From Boseongicola sp. SB0662_bin_57 (lineage in GTDB: Bacteria; Pseudomonadota; Alphaproteobacteria; Rhodobacterales; Rhodobacteraceae): 27,346 nt of DNA. Positions 6,782 to 13,329 of the stretch are shown piece by piece. The DNA lies in contig VXPN01000086.1 in assembly GCA_009839535.1 (NCBI GenBank), forward strand, positions 1 through 27,346. Reading direction: 5' to 3'. Made by a program: the position numbers and the translations under genes. The notes beneath the pieces were generated by a model. The model was not told the origin of the DNA. It was given only the letters and a program-made list of their open reading frames with translations, and did not search any database. Every line of letters begins with the position of its first letter. Position 1 is the stretch's first letter.

Positions 6782-8077
6782 ATGGGACGCAGATTGAAAG
6801 TGCTGGGTTCTCTGTTTGCAGCGATTCTTCTTTTGGTTGGCGCGGCGCTCTTCTGGGTGACCTATGCCCCGGCGATTGACCCTTTGGAGCCGGGCAGCCT
6901 GGATTTCTCCGACGACGAGATCAGGCGCGGCGAGCTGCTGGCGCTGGTCGGCGCCTGTTCTGCCTGCCATACGGCCAAGGGCGGCGATCCGTTGGCGGGA
7001 GGGCTTGGACTTCCGACGCCCTTCGGCACGATCCACTCGACCAACATCACACCCGATCCGGAAACCGGCATTGGTCGATGGAGCTTCGCCGCCTTTGCCC
7101 GGTCGATGCGGGAAGGGCTGGACCGCGAGGGCAGGCATCTCTATCCAGCCTTCCCCTACGACAGTTTCGCCAAGTCGACGGACGAGGACCTGCGCGCGAT
7201 CTATGCCTGGCTCATGAGCCAGCCTCCGGTCATTGCCGAAAGCACGCCGAACGAGTTGCCGTTCCCGTTTTCCTTCCGGCCCGTCCTGGCAGGGTGGAAG
7301 CTGCTGTTTCTGGATGGAACGTCCTACGCGCATGACCCGGAACTCGACGAGGAGCAGAATCGCGGCGCCTACCTTGCGCTGTCGCTCGGACATTGTGGGG
7401 CCTGCCACACGCCGCGCAACCGCTTCGGCGCAATGATTGCCGACCGCCTGTTCGAGGGGGGCGAGGCCGAGGGCTGGCTGGCGCCGCCGCTTGGCGACCA
7501 TTCCATCGCCCCGGTCGCCTGGACGCTGGACGACTATGCCGATTACCTGTTCGACGGATGGAGCGAGGCGCATGGCATTGCGGCCGGACCGATGGCCACG
7601 GTGGCCGATCAACTCCACGACGCGGACGAAGACGATGTGTTCGCAATTGCGGCCTGGCTTGAGTCCATCACCCCGGAGCAATCTGACGAGGACAGGGACG
7701 CTGCCCTGAGGTTCGCCAAGGCGCGTGACTGGCCGCCAACCGAAGGAGTGCTCCATGACGAGGAGATCACCGATCCGGTCCTGAGCGCCGGACGCGACGT
7801 CTTCGCGGCCAGGTGCGCGAAATGCCACAAGGAGAGGATCGCGAAATCGCAGGCCATTTCGCTGGGCCTGACCTATGCGATCAATGCTCCTTCATCGAAA
7901 AACCTGTTCAATGTCGTGCGCGACGGCATCGCGCCGCCGCTCGGAGTGCCGGACCGCAAGATGGAGGCGATTGCGCTGACCGACGAGGAACTGTCAAGTG
8001 TCGCGGCCTATGTGCGCTGGCATTTCACCGACCGGCCGCCATGGAAAGATCTGGAGAGGGCGGCGGCCGCGCACTGA
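6782..8077 (+). CDS. Membrane-anchored triheme cytochrome c
   Basis: The 431-residue protein has one N-terminal membrane helix (about 7-29), then three cytochrome c domains with motifs CSACH (59-63), CGACH (205-209) and CAKCH (345-349). The arrangement is that of the cytochrome subunits of membrane-bound alcohol, gluconate and aldehyde dehydrogenases, and of cytochromes that serve periplasmic molybdenum hydroxylases. It therefore probably carries electrons from a periplasmic dehydrogenase to quinone or to a terminal oxidase. The ATG follows GAGGGAGAG with good spacing. Position directly after soxA suggests it could accept electrons from SoxXA/FccAB; a molybdenum hydroxylase that usually needs such a partner is encoded 1.9 kb downstream (9929-12597). 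Which enzyme it serves cannot be decided from sequence. Confidence 0.85.
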   Translation: MGRRLKVLGSLFAAILLLVGAALFWVTYAPAIDPLEPGSLDFSDDEIRRGELLALVGACSACHTAKGGDPLAGGLGLPTPFGTIHSTNITPDPETGIGRWSFAAFARSMREGLDREGRHLYPAFPYDSFAKSTDEDLRAIYAWLMSQPPVIAESTPNELPFPFSFRPVLAGWKLLFLDGTSYAHDPELDEEQNRGAYLALSLGHCGACHTPRNRFGAMIADRLFEGGEAEGWLAPPLGDHSIAPVAWTLDDYADYLFDGWSEAHGIAAGPMATVADQLHDADEDDVFAIAAWLESITPEQSDEDRDAALRFAKARDWPPTEGVLHDEEITDPVLSAGRDVFAARCAKCHKERIAKSQAISLGLTYAINAPSSKNLFNVVRDGIAPPLGVPDRKMEAIALTDEELSSVAAYVRWHFTDRPPWKDLERAAAAH

Positions 8078-8086
8078 GCCGCGGCG

Positions 8087-8464
8087 TCAATCGCAGGGAA
8101 AATGGCTGATGAACATTTCGACCGCGGTTTCGAAGGCGGGCAAATCGTCGATATAGCCGGTACTGACCACCACGTCGGGACCGGCGAAGACCGCGGCCAG
8201 ATCCCGAGGGGTGACAGTCGCCGGTATGCAGGCCTTCTTGCGGATCACGACGTAATCCGCATAGCCCCGCACAAGCCCGTTGCAGAAGTCCTGCGATTGC
8301 CGCTCGCGTCGAAGGCAGAGCGCGACCGCATCGCCGGTGCGCAGGAACGGCTCTGCCGCAACCGGCCTGTGTCCATGAACCACCGGGGAGTCCAGGCTCT
8401 CCGCGCCAGATGACACGTGCGGCCAGATCAGCGCCAGGAACAGCGCCGGGTTCACTCTCGGCAT
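8087..8464 (-). CDS. Small exported Rap1a/Tai-like protein
   Basis: A 125-residue protein with a signal peptide (MPRVNPALFLALIW, cleavage near residue 21). The mature part has the pattern of the Rap1a/Tai immunity fold: GDAVALC, then DFCNGLVRGYADY, then ACIPATVTPRDLAAVF, and a final HFPCD. The four cysteines (50, 61, 79, 124) would form two disulfides. Known Rap1a/Tai proteins neutralise peptidoglycan amidases delivered by type VI secretion, but many relatives are of unknown function and no effector gene is nearby. It is convergent with the triheme cytochrome gene, with 9 bases between the stops. The start at 8464 is preferred over an upstream Met because it begins the signal peptide. Confidence 0.6.
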   Translation of the reverse strand: MPRVNPALFLALIWPHVSSGAESLDSPVVHGHRPVAAEPFLRTGDAVALCLRRERQSQDFCNGLVRGYADYVVIRKKACIPATVTPRDLAAVFAGPDVVVSTGYIDDLPAFETAVEMFISHFPCD

Positions 8465-8668
8465 CTCGCTTCGCCCTCGTTCCTGCGGGCAGGTGAACAC
8501 GGTCGCAGCCGTCTCGCAAGGCTCGGGCAGTCAATCTTCCGCGGCTGCCGCCGGACCTCATGCAAAGTGCAACGCAACATGATCCTCGTGGGATGGGTTC
8601 ATCCAATTAAATTTTGCAATTGGCTCGATCTGACTGTATTGGTGCCGTAGCATCAGGGAGGGAGACAA

Positions 8669-8983
8669 ATGGAAATCTCTCACCTCGTCAGGATTGTCGC
8701 CGGGTTCGGCATGGTTCTGCTTGGGTCGGTGCACGCCGGAATGGCCGAGAAGATCGAGGCCAACTGCACCGGGATGGTGGATTTCGACATCTATACGATC
8801 GACACCGAGAAACCCGTTCAGGAAATCGCGCTCATCGGAAAGTCCACCGTGGCCATCGACGACGAGTTCATCGTTCTGACCGGGGATTTCGGCGAGTACA
8901 AGTTCGATCTCAACCGTGGTACGCTTTATCGAGATGGCAGCGATACCGGCATCTACTGCACATATTCCCGCAAGGCCGGGTAG
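8669..8983 (+). CDS. Small exported protein of unknown function
   Basis: This 104-residue protein is preceded by a strong GGGAGGGAG ribosome binding site and begins with a signal peptide (hydrophobic core residues 6-22; cleavage near AGMA, 23-26). The mature part of about 78 residues alternates polar and hydrophobic residues as in a beta-sandwich. It has two cysteines (33 and 97) that could form one disulfide closing the ends. I do not recognise the family. It is divergent from the Rap1a-like gene and stands between the sulfur cluster and the molybdenum hydroxylase operon. Confidence 0.6.
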   Translation: MEISHLVRIVAGFGMVLLGSVHAGMAEKIEANCTGMVDFDIYTIDTEKPVQEIALIGKSTVAIDDEFIVLTGDFGEYKFDLNRGTLYRDGSDTGIYCTYSRKAG

Positions 8984-9021
8984 TCCGCAGGAACCGCTCG
9001 GGCGCGAGCCGCCGCGCAATC

Positions 9022-9136
9022 GATCCATTGCACTTGATTCTGGCTCATCTTCTTTCGGTTTGCCGCTGGCACGCTCTTGCATGGCTTGGATGGCGATGAG
9101 CGCACGGTCCAGAAACCTGATGCCCTGCAACTGACT
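9022..9136 (-). pseudogene. Peptide remnant related to 977-1117
   Basis: The minus strand encodes GIRFLDRALIAIQAMQER followed by a Lys/Glu-rich tail, clearly related to the short frame at 977-1117 on the opposite strand. There is no start signal and flanking codons do not look coding. Probably debris of a repeated sequence; the family is not recognised. Confidence 0.35.
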
Positions 9137-9552
9137 GGAAAGCCCTGATCTGGCGTGACGGACCGGTCGCACCAGGCCACCCTCGGCTCCGGGCCAAAGC
9201 CAGCGCCGTTCCCGGCATGTACGCCGTGCCTCGTACCCCCGGTTCAGGGCCGAAGTTGTCGGGTCTGGACATCATGGTCGCACGCGCGCAGGAATCCGTG
9301 CCTGGCTTCCAAGCCCCACTACGGAAGACCCCTGCCCGGTTGATGCGACACCCTGCACGACCCGCCCGGCGGGTGGCAGTGCTCCCCGCTTCCGTTACCG
9401 GCTTGACCAACAAGGCGGCGAAATCCGCGAGCGCGCGACACGAAACTGTCGGGAAAGCCCGTCCGAGGACGCACGCGGGCCGACGTCAGGCAGCGCCCGC
9501 CGGCCCGGTTGCGCAAGTTCTCCCTGAAGCTGAATTCGCGAGGCGACGCGGT

Positions 9553-9804
9553 TCACGTCAGATGCTCGTCTTTGCCGACCGTGCCGAACCGCTCGAACGT
9601 CTCCGCCGAAACCTGATGCATGCCAATCTTCATGGCCGCGCGAACCGAACCGAACGTGCGCTGCAGAAAGGCTGCCGCGGCAGTCTCTTTCGGGCGGACA
9701 AGGTCATTTGTTTTTCCAATGTGAAGTATTTGGAAAAACGACTTTCCTTTGTGTTGGGCGTGAGTTTTGGTACAACCACACTTCGACTAGAGCCGCTTGG
9801 GCCC
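9553..9804 (-). pseudogene. Possible minus-strand reading-frame remnant
   Basis: A frame running leftward to the TGA at 9553-9555 reads like protein near its end (AAFLQRTFGSVRAAMKIGMH, then a short charged tail) and starts with a Cys/Lys-rich segment (CGCTKTHAQHKGKSF). It has no good start codon or ribosome binding site and no recognised domain. It may be the 3' end of a decayed gene or a repeated non-coding sequence. Confidence 0.25.
9710..9739. promoter_or_regulatory. 10-bp inverted repeat, candidate operator
   Basis: GTTTTTCCAA (9710-9719) and TTGGAAAAAC (9730-9739) are perfect reverse complements with a 10-base spacer, so the half-sites are centred 20 bp (two helical turns) apart on one face of the DNA. 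The site is A/T-rich in a GC-rich setting and lies about 190 bp before the molybdenum hydroxylase operon. Dimeric repressor binding fits; a terminator is less likely because the loop is long and the run of T lies on the wrong side. Confidence 0.45.
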
Positions 9805-9928
9805 GACTTGGACGTGTTCTCTGTTCGTGAAGACCAGAAGATCTTCGTCGGGTTCGGGAAGTCTCAATGCGCTTGCCGTGTTGGGAGTCCGCAGGCTTCG
9901 CCCCACGGCAATCCTAGGGAGGAAATAG

Positions 9929-10390
9929 ATGTCGATAACGCTTAATATCAACGGTCAGGACCACTTGATCGACGTGGATCCACAAATGCCCCTGCTTTGG
10001 GCAATCCGCGAAACGGTCGGCCTGACAGGCACGAAGTTCGGCTGCGGCATCGCCCAGTGCGGCAATTGCACGGTGATCGTCGACGGCAACGCCGTGCGGT
10101 CCTGCAACACGCCCGTCGCAGCCGCGGCAGGAAAGGCGATCCGCACCATCGAAGGCGTCTCGGAGAACAACGACCACCCGGTTCAGCAGGCATGGCAGGA
10201 ATTCACGGTCCCGCAATGCGGGTATTGCCAGTCCGGCCAGATCATGTCGGCGGTCGCCCTGCTGGAGAAAAGCCCCGATCCCACGGACAACGAGATCGAC
10301 AAGGCCATGGCCGGAAACATCTGCCGGTGCGGCACCTACCCGCGAATTCGCGCAGCCATTCATCGCGCTGCCGAACTGAGCAAGACCTGA
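9929..10390 (+). CDS. 2Fe-2S subunit of a molybdenum hydroxylase
   Basis: This 153-residue protein has the two-domain iron-sulfur subunit layout of the xanthine oxidase family. A plant-type ferredoxin domain has ligands Cys39, 44, 47 and 59 (KFGCGIAQCGNC). A helical second [2Fe-2S] domain has Cys97, 100, 132 and 134 (PQCGYCQSGQIM and NICRCGTYPRI). All eight ligands are present. It resembles the alpha subunit of isoquinoline 1-oxidoreductase (IorA) and nicotinate dehydrogenase. It lacks a signal peptide, so it is presumably carried out by the Tat signal of its partner. AGGGAGGAAA precedes the ATG. The Mo-subunit gene follows after 11 bp. Confidence 0.92.
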   Translation: MSITLNINGQDHLIDVDPQMPLLWAIRETVGLTGTKFGCGIAQCGNCTVIVDGNAVRSCNTPVAAAAGKAIRTIEGVSENNDHPVQQAWQEFTVPQCGYCQSGQIMSAVALLEKSPDPTDNEIDKAMAGNICRCGTYPRIRAAIHRAAELSKT

Positions 10391-10401
10391 GGGAGACAGT
10401 C

Positions 10402-12597
10402 ATGAAACATATGAACCTCACCAGACGGAGCTTCATGAAGATCACGACCTCGGCCGCGGGCGGTCTGGCGGTCGGAATTCACTTCCCGTCGATGGCCGAG
10501 GCCAGCGTCGAAGGCGCCGCGGCGGAAATAAACGCCTGGCTGACCATCGACCCCGACAACATCGTCAGCATCGTGACGCCCCAGACTGAAATGGGTCAAG
10601 GTGCGTTCACCGCAGTTCCCATGATGGTGGCGGAGGAACTTGACATACCGTGGGAAAACGTCCGGCATGTCTATGCAAGTGCCAACCGCCATGTGAACAA
10701 TGACAATCTCTACACGACGACGTCCACTGGCGGCTCCACGACAGTTTCACGCCGTCACCCGTACATGATGCAGGCCGGCGCCTCGGCACGCGAGCGTCTG
10801 CGGGTGGCCGCGGCGAACCGCTGGAACGTTCCGGTGGACCAGGTGACCGCCAAGCAGGGCTGGCTCACGACCGAGCACGAGGAGCAGGGCACGATCCAGG
10901 GCACCTACGGGGAATTCGCGGCCGAAGCCGCAGCCGTCACGCTCGATGAAGAGCCGGCGATCAAGGCCTACGGCGACTGGTGGCTTCTTGGCAGGGATGT
11001 CCCGCGTCTGGACGTGCCGCTCAAGACCAACGGGACCGCAACCTACCCGATCGACGTGTCCGTTCCCGGCATGGTCCATGCCGCGGCGATGGCCTGTCCG
11101 GTGCCCGAGGGTCGGCTGGTGAGCTATGACTTCGAAGCGGTCAAGGACATGCCTGGCGTCATTGCGGCGGTTGAACTCCAGCAGGTCAAGGAAGTGCCTG
11201 CCTTCACCGACCTGCGCAGCGGTGTCGCGATCGTGGCCGACAGCTGGTATCAGGCACAGAACGCCTTGGCGGTCATGCCCATTGTCTGGGACTACGGCCG
11301 GGGCGCCTCGATCAGCACCGAAAGCCAGATGGCCGAGGCGATGCAGCTGATATCGCAGCCCGGGGCCCTTGTCCTCAACGAGGACGGCAATGTCGGCCGC
11401 AGGCTGGACCGTGGCGTGAATCACGATGCGGTGCACGGGATCATTGAGGCCTCTGCCAGCCAGGTGACCGGCGAAGTCTACTACCGTCCGTTCGAGACTC
11501 ACGCGACAATGATGCCGCCCTGTGCCGTGGCTGACGTGAAGGACGACAGGGTCGACGTCTGGACCTTTACCCAGGACATCGCCCGTTCGCTGAACGAGGT
11601 TGCCGACCAGCTGGGGCGCGGCACCGAGAACGTCTTCCTGCACCAGACCTATCTGGGCGGCGGCTTCGGTGGCGGCTACAACATGGACGTGCACCGGCAG
11701 GCGGCCGCCATTTCGGCGGCGGTCGGACGGCCGGTCAAGGTGATCCGCTCGCGCGAGGAGGACATCGCGCAGGACAGCCAGCGCCCACCCGTCTGGGGGA
11801 CCTACAAGGCCGCGCTTGGCGAGGATGGTCTTCCCGAAGCTCTTGTCACCCATTTCGTGGGCGACGAGAAGTTTCCCGCCTTCTCGCAGCGCGGTGTGGC
11901 CAACATGCCCTATCTGGTGCCGAACCGCCGCCACGAATACAGCGCGGTCCAGAACCATGTCCCGATCGGCTATCACAGGGCGCCTGGCGCCAACTCCACC
12001 GGGTTCATCGTCGAGCAAATGGTCGATGAACTTGCCCAGGCCGGCGGCTGGGATCCGCTGGAGTGGCGGATCAAGATGACCGAGGGCAACGAGCCGTGGC
12101 AGCGTGTGCTGCTTGCGATGAAGGAAAAGTCCGGCTGGACGACCGACATGGGTCGGGGTGAAGGCATGGGACTTGCGGTGGTCGCATCGCACGGCACCGT
12201 TGCCGGGTGCGTCGCCACCGTGGCGGTCAGCCGCCGTGGCCAGATCTTCATCGACAAGCTGGATTTCTACATCAACAGCGGTTACGTCATCAATCCGCTG
12301 GCCGCGCGCGAACAGGCCGAAAGCTCGGCGATCTGGGAACTGTCCCACGCCATGTTCGGTGGTCTCGTGATCCGCGAAGGCCGGATCGTGAACACGAACT
12401 TCGACAGCTACCAGATGATGAAGATGGCGGACACGCCTCCCGAGATCGTTGTGCATATGGAGATGTCGGAGGATCAGTGGTGGGGAGGCCTGGGGGAGCC
12501 GACCGGTCCACCGACCCCGCCCGCGGTTGCCAACGCGATCTTCTACGCGACCGGCACGCGGGTCCGCTCCACGCCGATAGCAAATGCGGAACTGTGA
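10402..12597 (+). CDS. Tat-exported molybdopterin subunit, IorB-like hydroxylase
   Basis: This 731-residue catalytic subunit belongs to the isoquinoline 1-oxidoreductase beta-type branch of the xanthine oxidase family. The ATG at 10402 follows GAGGGAGA. Residues 1-33 form a Tat signal (LTRRSFMK), so the holoenzyme acts in the periplasm. Recognisable parts are MGQGAFTAVPMMVAEEL, the cofactor loop LGGGFGGGY, GYHRAPGANSTGF, and GLGEP near the end, where Glu699 corresponds to the catalytic base. With the 2Fe-2S subunit it would hydroxylate an aldehyde or N-heteroaromatic and send electrons to a c-type cytochrome. No FAD subunit is present, which fits an enzyme that uses cytochrome c rather than NAD or oxygen; the triheme cytochrome at 6782-8077 is the obvious candidate acceptor. 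The substrate cannot be inferred safely. The family also needs an XdhC/MobA-like maturation factor, not present here. A terminator follows. Confidence 0.9.
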   Translation: MKHMNLTRRSFMKITTSAAGGLAVGIHFPSMAEASVEGAAAEINAWLTIDPDNIVSIVTPQTEMGQGAFTAVPMMVAEELDIPWENVRHVYASANRHVNNDNLYTTTSTGGSTTVSRRHPYMMQAGASARERLRVAAANRWNVPVDQVTAKQGWLTTEHEEQGTIQGTYGEFAAEAAAVTLDEEPAIKAYGDWWLLGRDVPRLDVPLKTNGTATYPIDVSVPGMVHAAAMACPVPEGRLVSYDFEAVKDMPGVIAAVELQQVKEVPAFTDLRSGVAIVADSWYQAQNALAVMPIVWDYGRGASISTESQMAEAMQLISQPGALVLNEDGNVGRRLDRGVNHDAVHGIIEASASQVTGEVYYRPFETHATMMPPCAVADVKDDRVDVWTFTQDIARSLNEVADQLGRGTENVFLHQTYLGGGFGGGYNMDVHRQAAAISAAVGRPVKVIRSREEDIAQDSQRPPVWGTYKAALGEDGLPEALVTHFVGDEKFPAFSQRGVANMPYLVPNRRHEYSAVQNHVPIGYHRAPGANSTGFIVEQMVDELAQAGGWDPLEWRIKMTEGNEPWQRVLLAMKEKSGWTTDMGRGEGMGLAVVASHGTVAGCVATVAVSRRGQIFIDKLDFYINSGYVINPLAAREQAESSAIWELSHAMFGGLVIREGRIVNTNFDSYQMMKMADTPPEIVVHMEMSEDQWWGGLGEPTGPPTPPAVANAIFYATGTRVRSTPIANAEL

Positions 12598-12655
12598 CCA
12601 AGTCCGGGGCTCGATGGGCTCCGGGCAGGCCCGTCCTCCCTCTCGGGCGAAGATC

Positions 12656-12684
12656 GGAAGGAGCCGGAGCGGCTCCTTCCCTTT
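12656..12684 (+). terminator. Intrinsic terminator after the Mo hydroxylase operon
   Basis: GGAAGGAGCCG (12656-12666) and CGGCTCCTTCC (12670-12680) form a perfect 11-bp stem with a 3-base loop, followed by CTTT. The T-run is short, but the position 58 bp after the stop codon fits a rho-independent terminator. Confidence 0.7.
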
Positions 12685-12711
12685 GCGTCGGCGCGCGTTC
12701 AGCATGCCGTC

Positions 12712-13329
12712 ATGGCCAGACCCGGCGGCGGCGGCCATAAGCCGTCTTTTGCCGGATGTGAGTGGCCGACGCCCTTGAAGGCAATTCCGGCAGCGGCGCT
12801 TCTTGCAGTTTTGCCAATCCTTGCGTGGGCCTGGGATCCGGACGACCTGAACCGGTTTCGGAGCACGCTGACCTGCCTGTCCTGCGACTTGACCGGCGCA
12901 AACTTCATCAACGCCGACCTGCGGGCGTCGAACCTTGCCGGAAGCGACCTGACCGATGCCCGGTTGTCCTACGGCATTCTGATCGGCGCAAACTTGTCGG
13001 GGGTGACACTGACCGGGGCCGACCTACGGGGGGCAAACCTTTTCTACAGCCTGCTTGATGGCGCCAGGCTGGACGGCGCCGACCTGACCGGAGCCATACT
13101 GACCGGAGCGACGCTGGCCGGGGCCGACCTGACCGGGACGGATCTGGGAGGCGCGAACCTTTTCTCGGCCGACCTCGCCGGTGCAATCATGCACAGGACC
13201 GATCTTGGGCATGCATCGCTTGCGCGCGCCAATCTGAGCGGCACCAAGATTGAACCTGCTGCGCTCGACAGCGCGATCTTGTGCGAAACACTGATGCCGG
13301 ACGGACGCAGTGCGGACAGGGACTGCTAG
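12712..13329 (+). CDS. Exported pentapeptide-repeat protein
   Basis: From about residue 59 to 185 the protein is an almost unbroken series of A(D/N)L-x-G five-residue repeats (for example DLTGANF, GADLRGANLF). These fold as a right-handed square beta-helix. The helix is preceded by a paired-Cys cap (LTCLSCDL) and closed by LCETLMPDG and a C-terminal Cys. An export signal is present (AIPAAALLAVLPILAWAW). ATG 12712 gives a 205-residue protein with an odd Gly-rich lead; TTG 12775 would start it as MKAIPAAALL, closely matching the signal peptide of the paralogue at 18339, and may be the true start. The 3' end overlaps the NosR-like gene by 20 bp, so the two are translated together. The role is unknown; a structural or binding part of the periplasmic complex is a guess. 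Confidence 0.8.
   Translation: MARPGGGGHKPSFAGCEWPTPLKAIPAAALLAVLPILAWAWDPDDLNRFRSTLTCLSCDLTGANFINADLRASNLAGSDLTDARLSYGILIGANLSGVTLTGADLRGANLFYSLLDGARLDGADLTGAILTGATLAGADLTGTDLGGANLFSADLAGAIMHRTDLGHASLARANLSGTKIEPAALDSAILCETLMPDGRSADRDC

Larger units (their letters stand above)
8984..9928. other. Long degraded intergenic region upstream of the Mo hydroxylase
   Basis: This stretch of 945 bp has no convincing intact gene. It contains a minus-strand peptide remnant at 9022-9136, a second minus-strand frame at 9553-9804, and a strong inverted repeat at 9710-9739. It also holds a 10-bp palindrome GAAGATCTTC at 9837-9846, and AGGGAGGAAA (ending at 9926) as the ribosome binding site of the next gene. 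The last 250 bp probably hold the promoter of the molybdenum hydroxylase operon. Confidence 0.5.

Noticed and set aside
9837..9846. 10-bp palindrome GAAGATCTTC before the Mo hydroxylase operon
   Set aside because: It is short, contains a common restriction-site core, and has no supporting second copy, so it is not reported as an operator.
10747..12738. A 663-codon open frame antisense to the molybdenum hydroxylase gene
   Set aside because: It mirrors codon bias of the real gene in GC-rich DNA, has no domain and no ribosome binding site.
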